From an uncultured Porphyromonas sp. (GTDB lineage: Bacteria > Bacteroidota > Bacteroidia > Bacteroidales > Porphyromonadaceae), in assembly GCA_943912835.1 (NCBI GenBank), contig CALTVJ010000084.1, forward strand, positions 1 through 6,073: a stretch of 6,073 nucleotides of DNA. The letters are read 5' to 3'. Below are positions 1-6,054 of this stretch, in pieces. How positions within the stretch are numbered: position 1 is the stretch's first letter; every line of letters begins with the position of its first letter. A program made the position numbers and the translations under genes. The notes below the pieces were generated by a model, which worked only from the letters and a program-made list of their open reading frames with translations, had not been told where the DNA came from and did no database searches.

Positions 1-143
1 CAAGTAGCATGCATGTAGACTTTCGTAATGGAGCGAGGACAGAGCTAGAAAATTTGAGTGGGTATGTCGTTCACAAAGCTCAAGAACTGGGGCTTGAAGT
101 TCCTACTTATCGCATGATGTACGAAGCCCTCAAAAGTAGGTAA
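1..143 (+). CDS. panE: 2-dehydropantoate 2-reductase (ketopantoate reductase), C-terminal end, partial
   Basis: Only the last 46 codons are in the window, read from base 3 to a TAA at 141-143; the start lies to the left. The enzyme reduces ketopantoate to pantoate with NADPH in the cytoplasm, a step of pantothenate and coenzyme A synthesis. The visible peptide begins SSMHVDFRNGARTELENLSG and later has ELGLEVPTYRMMYEALK. This matches the signature of the ApbA/PanE C-terminal helical domain: SSM, then an Asp, then a T-E pair, then a Gly, then a G-x-x-x-P turn. The SSM...D...TE block lines up with the substrate-binding part of E. coli PanE, from family knowledge. The gene converges on mltG and shares its terminator. 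The family assignment is fairly secure from the motif. Some ApbA/PanE paralogues use other 2-keto acids, and the missing N-terminal domain prevents a check. Confidence 0.85.
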   Translation, partial: SSMHVDFRNGARTELENLSGYVVHKAQELGLEVPTYRMMYEALKSR

Positions 144-168
144 GCACGAGATGAGACTCGTGACACCA

Positions 169-213
169 AAATAAAATCCGATAACAACATCGTGTTGTTA
201 TCGGATTTTATTT
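169..213. terminator. Bidirectional intrinsic terminator between panE and mltG
   Basis: This is a perfect 21-bp inverted repeat, with arms at 169-189 and 193-213 and a 3-base loop TCG. The core is CCGATAACAACA paired with TGTTGTTATCGG. The outer part is A/T only, so transcripts from either strand end in a U-rich run: TTTTATTTATTT on plus, ATTTTATTTTGG on minus. It sits 25 bases after the panE stop, and the mltG stop codon (212-214) overlaps its right arm. One element therefore serves two convergent transcripts. Confidence 0.9.
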
Positions 214-1252
214 ATTTAATTCCTCGTTCATTCAAAGCTCGTTGATACAAGCGAGCATTTTGCAAATGTGTCTTATAATCCTTGGCAAAGCGATGATAAC
301 CACTAAAGTCTTCCTTGGCACACATATACAAATAGTCATGCTCCGGAGCTCTAAGAATAGAGTCTATTGTGGACATCATCGGTAGGCGTATCGGTCCTGG
401 TGGTAACCCTACCATTTGATAAGTGTTATAGGGTGACTCGACTTGAAGATGCTCATTAAGAATACGACGAAGTGCAAAATCACCCAAAGCAAACTTAACC
501 GTTGGATCACTCTGTAAAGGCATATTAATCTTTATACGATTCAAATAGAGCCTAGCGATTGTTGCATATTCACTATGTTTTGCGCTCTCAGATTCTACAA
601 TTGAAGCAAGTGTCGCAACCTCCGCCTGAGTGAGACCAAGACTATCCAACAATGTAAGGCGCTCTTTTGTCCAGTAAGAGCTATAACGCTGGCGTACGCT
701 ATCCATAAGTGTTTCGCAACTCGCCTCCCACGGAAGAGTATAGATTTGAGCAAAAAACAAACTACGAAGGGCATCTCGACTCATCGCAAATCGTTGAAGA
801 TACATACTATCTGTAAATATCTTCTCCAAGTCTTGACGAGGTGCCATGAGATGACGAGATAGGACATCAACTAGCTCTGCTTCTGTACGTACTCCAGACA
901 AATTGATTTGCACTGGCGACGACTTTCCCTCAAGAAGTATTTGTAGCAACTCCCATATAGTCGCACCTTGAGGCACAGCATAGCGTCCCACACGGATTTG
1001 TCTCTCTACATCCCAATACTTGAGCATCAACTCGAGAATATTAGGTCGACGAGGCCATAGCTTGGTGTGAATTTGCTCTTTGAGGCGAGCCATGCTACGT
1101 TCATGACCTACATAGAGATAAACGACATCTGTATTACGCCCTACGGGGACTTGAGTTATGTGATAAGCTAAATATCCCAATATCCCCAACAAAAGAACCA
1201 GCAAAGAGAACACACTGCCCGCAACCCAAAGTCGAATGGTTTTCTTTTTCAC
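212..1252 (-). CDS. mltG: Endolytic murein transglycosylase MltG (YceG-like)
   Basis: This is a membrane-anchored lytic transglycosylase that cuts nascent peptidoglycan inside the glycan strand and so sets strand length. From the GTG start at 1250-1252 it has 346 residues, a normal family length. After a KKK stretch, residues 8-30 form a single membrane segment, leaving the rest periplasmic. Residues ~40-120 are the N-terminal LysM-like region, with the IRVGRYAVPQGATIWELL block. Residues ~210-345 are the YceG catalytic domain: LASIVESES with probable catalytic Glu220, then LQSDPTVKFALG, VGLPPGPI, and the ending YLYMCAKEDFSGYHRFA. TTG at 1253-1255 is an alternative start one codon earlier. No ATG is available, because the in-frame TAA of rho lies just upstream and the next in-frame Met is beyond the membrane segment. 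It follows rho by 12 bases with no clear Shine-Dalgarno, so it is probably co-transcribed and translationally coupled. The family call is secure; the start choice is not. Confidence 0.95.
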   Translation of the reverse strand: MKKKTIRLWVAGSVFSLLVLLLGILGYLAYHITQVPVGRNTDVVYLYVGHERSMARLKEQIHTKLWPRRPNILELMLKYWDVERQIRVGRYAVPQGATIWELLQILLEGKSSPVQINLSGVRTEAELVDVLSRHLMAPRQDLEKIFTDSMYLQRFAMSRDALRSLFFAQIYTLPWEASCETLMDSVRQRYSSYWTKERLTLLDSLGLTQAEVATLASIVESESAKHSEYATIARLYLNRIKINMPLQSDPTVKFALGDFALRRILNEHLQVESPYNTYQMVGLPPGPIRLPMMSTIDSILRAPEHDYLYMCAKEDFSGYHRFAKDYKTHLQNARLYQRALNERGIK

Positions 1253-1264
1253 CAAGTAAACGTC

Positions 1265-3097
1265 TTAGCTATTAACAAGAGTCAAGAAAGCATCATTATT
1301 AGGGCTCTGCTCCATATAACGCTTAACCATCTCCATCGATTCGATTGGATTCATTTCGGACAAAATCTTGCGAATCCCCCACATACGACTGACTACCGAG
1401 GTATCTTGTAATAAGTCATCTCGACGAGTGCTACTTGCCACTAAGTCTACAGCAGGGAATACTCTTTTGTTTGCCAAACGTCGGTCAAGCTGTAGCTCCA
1501 TGTTACCAGTTCCCTTAAACTCTTCAAAAATAACATCATCCATCTTCGACCCCGTATCTTGTAGAGCTGTAGCAATGATGGTTAAGCTACCTCCATCTTT
1601 GATATTGCGTGCTGCTCCAAAGAATCGTTTGGGTTTCTGTAAAGCATTAGCATCAACACCACCAGAGAGAATACGCCCACTCGCAGGTTGAACCGTATTG
1701 TAGGCTCGTGCCAAACGCGTAATTGAGTCAAGCAAGATAACAACATCCAGACCACTTTCTACCATGCGCTTAGCCTTATTGAGGACTATCTCGGCAATAC
1801 GAACGTGTCTGTCAGCTGGTTCATCAAAAGTTGATGCAACCACCTCGGCATTTACACTTGCAGCTATGTCTGTAACCTCCTCAGGACGCTCATCAATGAG
1901 CAAAATAATCATATATACCTCTGGATGATTATTAGCGATACCATTGGCAATATCTTTGAGGAGCATCGTTTTACCAGTTTTAGGTTGGGCAACAATTAGC
2001 CCACGCTGCCCCTTCCCAATAGGTGAAAACAGATCTACTACTCGCAAGGAGATTTTATCTGAGATATTACTCTGATTTGACTCCAGCTTAAATTTTTCGT
2101 TTGGGAAAATAGGCTTCAAGTGGTCAAATGGTACTCGATCACGCATCTCAGATACACTACGTCCATTCACACGCAAAACTTGAGAAAGTGGGAAATACTT
2201 CTCTGTCTCACGAGGCACTCTGATATACGCCTCAACCAAATCCCCCGCACGCAAAGCATTCTGTCGAATTTGCTGTGGTGATAGATAAATATCATCTGGA
2301 GATGGCAAATAATTGTAGTCTCCCGATCGCAAAAAGCCATAACCATCACTCATAATCTCAAGGACACCCTCAGCCTTCAAAACCAAATCAGGGAAACTTT
2401 CACGCTGAGGTCTAGATTGTTTAGCTGGCTCATGCCCTTTCCGATGCATTTGGGCACTTTTAGTCTTAGAAGCTGGGTCTGTGGCATTTGTTCCGTCTTC
2501 AACCTTCACTTCTGAAGATTGAGACTTTGATAAGCTCTCTGTCTCTTGTAATACTTCTGTTAGTTTGGGAGGTGTCTGAGCTTTTTTACTAGTAAAAACT
2601 AGTTTTGGCGTTTCTGGTTTTGATTCAGAGGTTGTCAAATCCAAGTCCAACCCTTCTATCTGAGCATCAACATTTTGTTGATGGACTTCTGAGGCTTTGG
2701 TGATTACTTCCTGAATACGCTCACGTTCTTGCTCATCATCTTTGGTTTTGGATACCCGTGAACGCTTCTTTTTGGGAGCCTCTTCTTTCTTTACTTCTAC
2801 TGAAATGGTTGATTTATCCTCTTCTGGTAAACTCTGCTCTGGAGTAACATCTTTAGAAACTTTACTCTTCGCCTTCGTTTTGGCTGGCTCCTCTGTGACC
2901 TTCTTTCGTACTCTTGTACGTTTAGGCTTCTCTTCCTCCTCTTGTGATGGCACTTGCGTTACAGCCTGTGCATCCAAAATAGCATAAATGATTGCTTGTT
3001 GATCTAACTTCTTGTTATAGACCCCTAGCTGACGAGCAATAGCTTCAAGCTCAGTGGCCTCCATTGTCTGAAGTTTATCGATATGATAGTTTTGCAT
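1265..3097 (-). CDS. rho: Transcription termination factor Rho with long disordered insertion
   Basis: Rho is a hexameric RNA-dependent ATPase and helicase that ends transcription of untranslated RNA. The ATG at 3095-3097 is preferred over a TTG three codons upstream and gives 610 residues, against 419 in E. coli. Residues ~5-45 are the SAP-like Rho N domain. Residues ~47-235 are a low-complexity linker rich in Lys, Glu, Ser and Thr. Residues ~238-312 are the cold-shock-like primary RNA-binding domain, with DGYGFLRS at 251-258 and PDDIYLSPQQIR after it. The RecA-like motor follows: Walker A AQPKTGKT at 370-377, catalytic Glu403 in IDERPEEV, Walker B ending at Asp457 in LLDSITRLARAYN, the Q-loop around 468-487, the R-loop around GSKMDDVIFEEFKGTGNMEL with Lys518, and probable arginine finger Arg558 in STRRDDLL. 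All key motor residues are present, so it should be active. It heads a likely rho-mltG operon and has a structured leader. Confidence 0.98.
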   Translation of the reverse strand: MQNYHIDKLQTMEATELEAIARQLGVYNKKLDQQAIIYAILDAQAVTQVPSQEEEEKPKRTRVRKKVTEEPAKTKAKSKVSKDVTPEQSLPEEDKSTISVEVKKEEAPKKKRSRVSKTKDDEQERERIQEVITKASEVHQQNVDAQIEGLDLDLTTSESKPETPKLVFTSKKAQTPPKLTEVLQETESLSKSQSSEVKVEDGTNATDPASKTKSAQMHRKGHEPAKQSRPQRESFPDLVLKAEGVLEIMSDGYGFLRSGDYNYLPSPDDIYLSPQQIRQNALRAGDLVEAYIRVPRETEKYFPLSQVLRVNGRSVSEMRDRVPFDHLKPIFPNEKFKLESNQSNISDKISLRVVDLFSPIGKGQRGLIVAQPKTGKTMLLKDIANGIANNHPEVYMIILLIDERPEEVTDIAASVNAEVVASTFDEPADRHVRIAEIVLNKAKRMVESGLDVVILLDSITRLARAYNTVQPASGRILSGGVDANALQKPKRFFGAARNIKDGGSLTIIATALQDTGSKMDDVIFEEFKGTGNMELQLDRRLANKRVFPAVDLVASSTRRDDLLQDTSVVSRMWGIRKILSEMNPIESMEMVKRYMEQSPNNDAFLTLVNS

Positions 3098-3124
3098 AAT
3101 TATCAATAAGTAAATCTTTTTGAA

Positions 3125-3227
3125 GCCTTAATACGGCATAAGGATTTACAATTCGTTGATAGTTGATTGATTTATTTTTTGCAGGGTTATTTTATGGCAC
3201 TAAGGCAATAGATGTCTTAGCCTTAGT
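3125..3227 (-). promoter_or_regulatory. rho leader with mutually exclusive hairpins (candidate attenuator)
   Basis: Read on the minus strand, four related segments occur in order: A1 ACTAAGGC (3227-3220), A2 GCCTTAGT (3206-3199), B1 CCTTA (3143-3139) and B2 ATTAAGGC (3132-3125). A1 pairs perfectly with A2 (8 bp, 13-base loop). B1 pairs with B2 (5 bp). Alternatively A2 pairs with B2 over 8 bp including one G-U. The A2-B2 fold excludes both local hairpins. Neither hairpin is followed by a strong U run, so intrinsic termination is not evident. The stretch between them (about 3145-3180) is poor in G and has several YC steps on the minus strand, as Rho-loading sites often do. Autogenous control of rho through its leader is known in E. 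coli; its operation here is inference. Confidence 0.45.
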
Positions 3228-3243
3228 TTTATGAGATATGTCA

Positions 3244-3251
3244 CAAAGATA
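3244..3251 (-). promoter_or_regulatory. Predicted rho promoter, -7 element
   Basis: The minus strand reads TATCTTTG, an exact match to the Bacteroidota -7 consensus TAnnTTTG. It is the only such match on the minus strand in the 3107-3546 gap. The -33 partner is weak: TTGT or TTAT, depending on whether a 22- or 19-base spacer is used. A start point a few bases downstream would give a rho leader of about 140 nt. A 5-bp inverted repeat, GATAC and GTATC (3248-3252 and 3264-3268), overlaps the element and could be an operator. Confidence 0.55.
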
Positions 3252-3420
3252 CACAATTAAATCGTATCAGATAACAATCTTGTTCTCGCGACTCTGAAAC
3301 ACCCCCTTATAGACACTATTGCATAATGCGGTACTCGCTTCAGTAAAAGGCGCACAGACACTCGGGATATTGCCCAGACAAAAGGGTATTTGCCCCCACC
3401 TCCCTCTCTTTATTAGTAAA

Positions 3421-3466
3421 CCAAAATCGTCTCACTCAAACGACATACATCGTTTAAGCGAGACGA
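3421..3466 (-). terminator. Intrinsic terminator of the outer-membrane protein gene
   Basis: Arms of 17 bases at 3427-3443 and 3450-3466 enclose a 6-base loop. In minus-strand RNA all 17 positions pair, two of them as G-U wobbles. In plus-strand RNA the same two positions are A-C mismatches, so the hairpin is built for the minus strand. The stem is followed on the minus strand by TTTTGGTTT. It lies about 80 bases after the stop codon of the outer-membrane protein gene and separates it from rho. Confidence 0.8.
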
Positions 3467-3546
3467 CCATCACGCTCTCGGTTGAGAGATATCCCGACCT
3501 ATACCTACATCACAATGTTTAAAAGAAGAAAGATAATACCATTAAA

Positions 3547-5877
3547 TTACATTGATTTAAGGGTACCGCTATCCGAGTCTGAATTATAAACTTGCCGATC
3601 TCCCGACTCAAAACGTTTTCCAGAATGCAAATTAAACGAAACAGAAACATAGACTGTATTACGAAACGTGTCGTTAAAATTGTAAATATGAGAATTGTAG
3701 CTATGCCCAAGATATACTTTCTTACTATCGAAACGACTTGCATTAGAAATATATCCGAGAGAAACTTTATAATTCTTTTTGCGATAATCTATCCCCACAT
3801 TAATTAATCCATTCCCTCTGTATAGTGACACCCCACTCAAATTCTCTTGATCTGACCGATAACTAAGCCAACACTTCCAAGACTTAAGCGTATAAGATAC
3901 ATTCACGTCATACGACCATGCTAAGCGATTTAATTTATCCGTCATGGATTCAACCTCCATAAACTTTAAGCCTCCATTTAGCCCCACATTTAGTTTTCCA
4001 CTACAAAGAGACGAACTCCCTCCTATATTGATATGTAACTGATGATATTTATCGGCATTCACAAGTTGACGAACAACATATTTACTTTCAGAACTAAAGC
4101 GTTCCGTAATTCCCCCTCTTGCATACGAATCAAAAACACTCAATGAGAATTTATATTTCTTTGGCGAGTAAGTCAAATACAGTTGATTTATGTACTGCGT
4201 GTAGGGCTTTAGATTGGGATTTCCTCGATGCAATAGATAAGCATTTATAGGATACTCTAGTGCTGTGGTTTCTCCTGTCGAAAATTTCTGCACTCTCAAC
4301 TTGCCTGCATACCTCAAATGTAAATTAGATTTGAGTGGTAACGATAGATTCAGCTGAGGAGTAACAAAGTGAGATAAAATAGCCTTGGATGTTTTTTGTT
4401 TTTGAATGTACAATGTATATGAGAGTCCCAATTGATACCTAAGCTTTTTATAAACACCTCTCCATTGAGTATATAAGTACGTGGTGTGATTGCGCAATCT
4501 ATTACCTGTATTTCGTAGCAAGTTAACCTCCAGATCATTGTTATTAAAACCTACGGAGTAATTACCTCCGAGTGTTAATTGATTATGAGTAAACAACGAT
4601 TTTTGCCAAAAAGCATCTCCAATAATTGAGTACCTATTTCCCATCAAAGTAGACATGACTTGGTTATCTAGATACTCTCCCCTCCTCTCCAATACCTTAT
4701 TTCTTGACTCTGAAACAAATGCACTACCAACAAGATTAAGAGCAAAAAGACCTTTTGTCAGCTTACTTTGATAATACCAATCAAATGATGGCTTTAACTC
4801 TCGATAGCTCTTTTCTTGCATTTTTGATAAAATCTTGGGAGCTAAAGAATGATGACTGCGATCCGATATCTTTGCCCTTTCATCGCTACGCTCATTCCAG
4901 AAGTCGTAGATGAGTTTAGCGACAAAGAGGCTTCGGTCTTGATTAGTATAGTTATAGTGAAAGGTCATCGTCGCGTACTCCTCTCGAAATGGTGAGGGAA
5001 CACCAGTAATATATCTATCAATTTGTTCTCCGTCCCTCAAAAGATATCTCTCTTCTTTTTGCGAATACACCTCACTATATTTGTGTACCGTACCAGAAAG
5101 GCTCACACCGATTTCGGACTTCCTCCAATTGTATGACAATGCTCCGTAACCATCGCCCCATAGGGTATGAAAAGCACTTCTAATATCTCCCGTCATCGAC
5201 AAACCTCGAATAGGTTCCTTCAAAATAATATCTATAACAGCCTCTGCATCTCCATACCTCATCGAAGGGAAATCATGGTACTCTACTCGTTTAATTTGCT
5301 CTGGTTTGACTTTGAGATAATCTTTTTCTACAGCTGGAGCCCCATTAATCCGAAACAAAAGTTTACCTTGCCTACGTGTGCTGATCTTATTACGAGCAGG
5401 ATCTACATAAATACCTTGTATCATCAAATTAGACACAACATCAATAGCGTTGATCGCACTACTCAACTGCTGCTTACTCGGAAAAATTATTTGTTTATCC
5501 ATACTAGTTACGACAGAACGATCAGCAAGAACAAGCACTTCTCCCAAAGTTGCAGTCTTAGCTTTTAGCCAGATTTCTCCAAGATTTATAGGCTCTGTAA
5601 CCTGACGCATGTTTACCCTAATCGTATCAATTCCAATAGATGCAACAAGTAATTGATAGCTCTTCCCTCTTTCCAAATCAAAAGTAAAGTGTCCCAAAGT
5701 ATCTGGGTATAACAATAAGATTTCCGTATTATCCGAATCCAGCAAGCGTATTGGAATCGTCGTCAAGTTATGGAGCTCCTTTGACTTTATTTTTCCTTGA
5801 AGCAAGATATTTTGTGCTGGTAACAAAGTGCACAACGAGAAGAGAACGTAAAGCAAGACAAACACTCTAGATTTCAT
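3547..5877 (-). CDS. TonB-dependent-receptor-like outer-membrane beta-barrel protein with carboxypeptidase-regulatory-like domain
   Basis: A 776-residue protein from an ATG at 5875-5877. Residues 1-21 are a typical signal peptide ending LLPAQ. Residues ~24-105 form a beta-rich carboxypeptidase-regulatory-like domain (ILLQGKIKSKE..., then GHFTFDLERGKSYQLLVASIG), common at the N-terminus of Bacteroidota outer-membrane receptors. Residues ~108-224 resemble a plug: LGEVLVLADRS, then a VVSNLMIQGIYVDPARNKIS stretch, INGAPA, a PEQIKRVEYHDFPSMRYGDAEAV segment and a VIDIILK end. From ~225 to ~750, alternating amphipathic strands with aromatic girdles fit a large barrel. The last strand (NTVYVSVSFNL) is followed by a polar tail, SGKRFESGDRQVYNSDSDSG, typical of the OMP_b-brl_3 group. 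This suggests surface uptake or export of an unknown substrate, probably energised by TonB. No SusD-like or other lipoprotein partner is visible. It has its own promoter and terminator. The fold is secure; the substrate is unknown. Confidence 0.88.
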   Translation of the reverse strand: MKSRVFVLLYVLFSLCTLLPAQNILLQGKIKSKELHNLTTIPIRLLDSDNTEILLLYPDTLGHFTFDLERGKSYQLLVASIGIDTIRVNMRQVTEPINLGEIWLKAKTATLGEVLVLADRSVVTSMDKQIIFPSKQQLSSAINAIDVVSNLMIQGIYVDPARNKISTRRQGKLLFRINGAPAVEKDYLKVKPEQIKRVEYHDFPSMRYGDAEAVIDIILKEPIRGLSMTGDIRSAFHTLWGDGYGALSYNWRKSEIGVSLSGTVHKYSEVYSQKEERYLLRDGEQIDRYITGVPSPFREEYATMTFHYNYTNQDRSLFVAKLIYDFWNERSDERAKISDRSHHSLAPKILSKMQEKSYRELKPSFDWYYQSKLTKGLFALNLVGSAFVSESRNKVLERRGEYLDNQVMSTLMGNRYSIIGDAFWQKSLFTHNQLTLGGNYSVGFNNNDLEVNLLRNTGNRLRNHTTYLYTQWRGVYKKLRYQLGLSYTLYIQKQKTSKAILSHFVTPQLNLSLPLKSNLHLRYAGKLRVQKFSTGETTALEYPINAYLLHRGNPNLKPYTQYINQLYLTYSPKKYKFSLSVFDSYARGGITERFSSESKYVVRQLVNADKYHQLHINIGGSSSLCSGKLNVGLNGGLKFMEVESMTDKLNRLAWSYDVNVSYTLKSWKCWLSYRSDQENLSGVSLYRGNGLINVGIDYRKKNYKVSLGYISNASRFDSKKVYLGHSYNSHIYNFNDTFRNTVYVSVSFNLHSGKRFESGDRQVYNSDSDSGTLKSM

Positions 5878-5919
5878 AGTACATCAAATCCTTTAGAATT
5901 ATTTATATCAAACACCAAG

Positions 5920-5950
5920 CAAATCTAAATAAAAAAAAACACCTAACCAA
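5920..5950 (-). promoter_or_regulatory. Predicted promoter of the outer-membrane protein gene
   Basis: On the minus strand TTGG (5950-5947) is followed after exactly 19 bases by TAGATTTG (5927-5920). This fits the Bacteroidota arrangement of a TTTG-like -33 element and a TAnnTTTG -7 element. Nine of the 19 spacer bases are an uninterrupted T run (5939-5931). The predicted transcript would start about 35 bases before the ATG. A weak AAAGGA (5894-5889) lies 11 bases before the ATG and is probably not decisive. Confidence 0.6.
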
Positions 5951-5971
5951 TCAAAGGGATAAAAAAAAACA
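5929..5971. repeat. 13-bp direct repeat with A9 tracts, 30 bp apart
   Basis: ATAAAAAAAAACA occurs at 5929-5941 and again at 5959-5971, identical, with start points exactly 30 bp apart, close to three helical turns. Each copy contains nine consecutive As (Ts on the minus strand). The first copy fills most of the spacer of the predicted outer-membrane-protein promoter; the second lies just upstream of its -33 element. Confidence 0.85.
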
Positions 5972-6046
5972 AGGAAAACCTATTCATCCAAACGACTATG
6001 ACATATAGTGCAACCCTAAAAAATAGCTTGATACAATCATATTGAT

Positions 6047-6054
6047 TACCTTTG
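6047..6054 (+). promoter_or_regulatory. Plus-strand promoter-like -7 element for a divergent gene
   Basis: TACCTTTG followed by CA is an exact match to the Bacteroidota -7 consensus and faces right, away from the outer-membrane protein gene. The -33 partner is poor: CTTG at 6027-6030 is only 16 bases away. A perfect 13-bp palindrome, AATCATATTGATT (6035-6047), touches its left edge. An ATG at 6063-6065 follows within about 10 bases and could start a gene with almost no leader, but only three codons are visible, so no coding region is called. Confidence 0.4.

Larger units (their letters stand above)
3098..3546. other. Intergenic region between rho and the outer-membrane protein gene
   Basis: About 450 bases without a convincing gene. 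From right to left on the minus strand it holds the 3' untranslated region and hairpin terminator of the outer-membrane protein gene (3427-3466), then an unexplained stretch (about 3270-3420), then the predicted rho promoter (3244-3251), then the rho leader with competing hairpins (3125-3227). The unexplained stretch contains two similar 12-mers on plus, GGGATATTGCCC at 3364-3375 and GGGTATTTGCCC at 3384-3395, and two copies of AGACACT (3311-3317, 3356-3362). The only open frames are short, begin with rare start codons and have no family resemblance. Confidence 0.6.

Noticed and set aside
1368..1691. Plus-strand 107-codon open frame opposite rho
   Set aside because: Lies entirely antisense to the conserved Rho motor domain; its peptide has no recognisable domain and no promoter is visible.
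2588..2603. ACTAGT-AAAA-ACTAGT repeat in rho as a terminator or site
   Set aside because: Codes for an ordinary part of the Rho linker (LVFTS); the stem is 6 bp of mostly A/T and probably coincidental.
2742..2987. Plus-strand 81-codon open frame opposite the rho linker
   Set aside because: A by-product of the Lys/Glu-rich linker codons read in reverse (Ser/Phe/Leu-rich peptide); no promoter or domain.
3384..3408. G-rich minus-strand run as a G-quadruplex
   Set aside because: Only two runs of three or more Gs lie close together; at best a weak two-tier structure, not supportable.
3319..3522. Plus-strand 67-codon frame in the intergenic region
   Set aside because: Starts with TTG, runs through the minus-strand terminator hairpin, and its peptide resembles no known family.
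5167..5568. Plus-strand 133-codon open frame opposite the receptor gene
   Set aside because: Antisense to the plug and early barrel; no coherent domain, no signal or membrane pattern, no promoter-like element before it.
5815..5877. Lipoprotein signal with Cys16 of the receptor
   Set aside because: The residues before the Cys (LFSL) do not fit a lipobox, and the ALLP-type end at PAQ fits signal peptidase I, as expected for a barrel.
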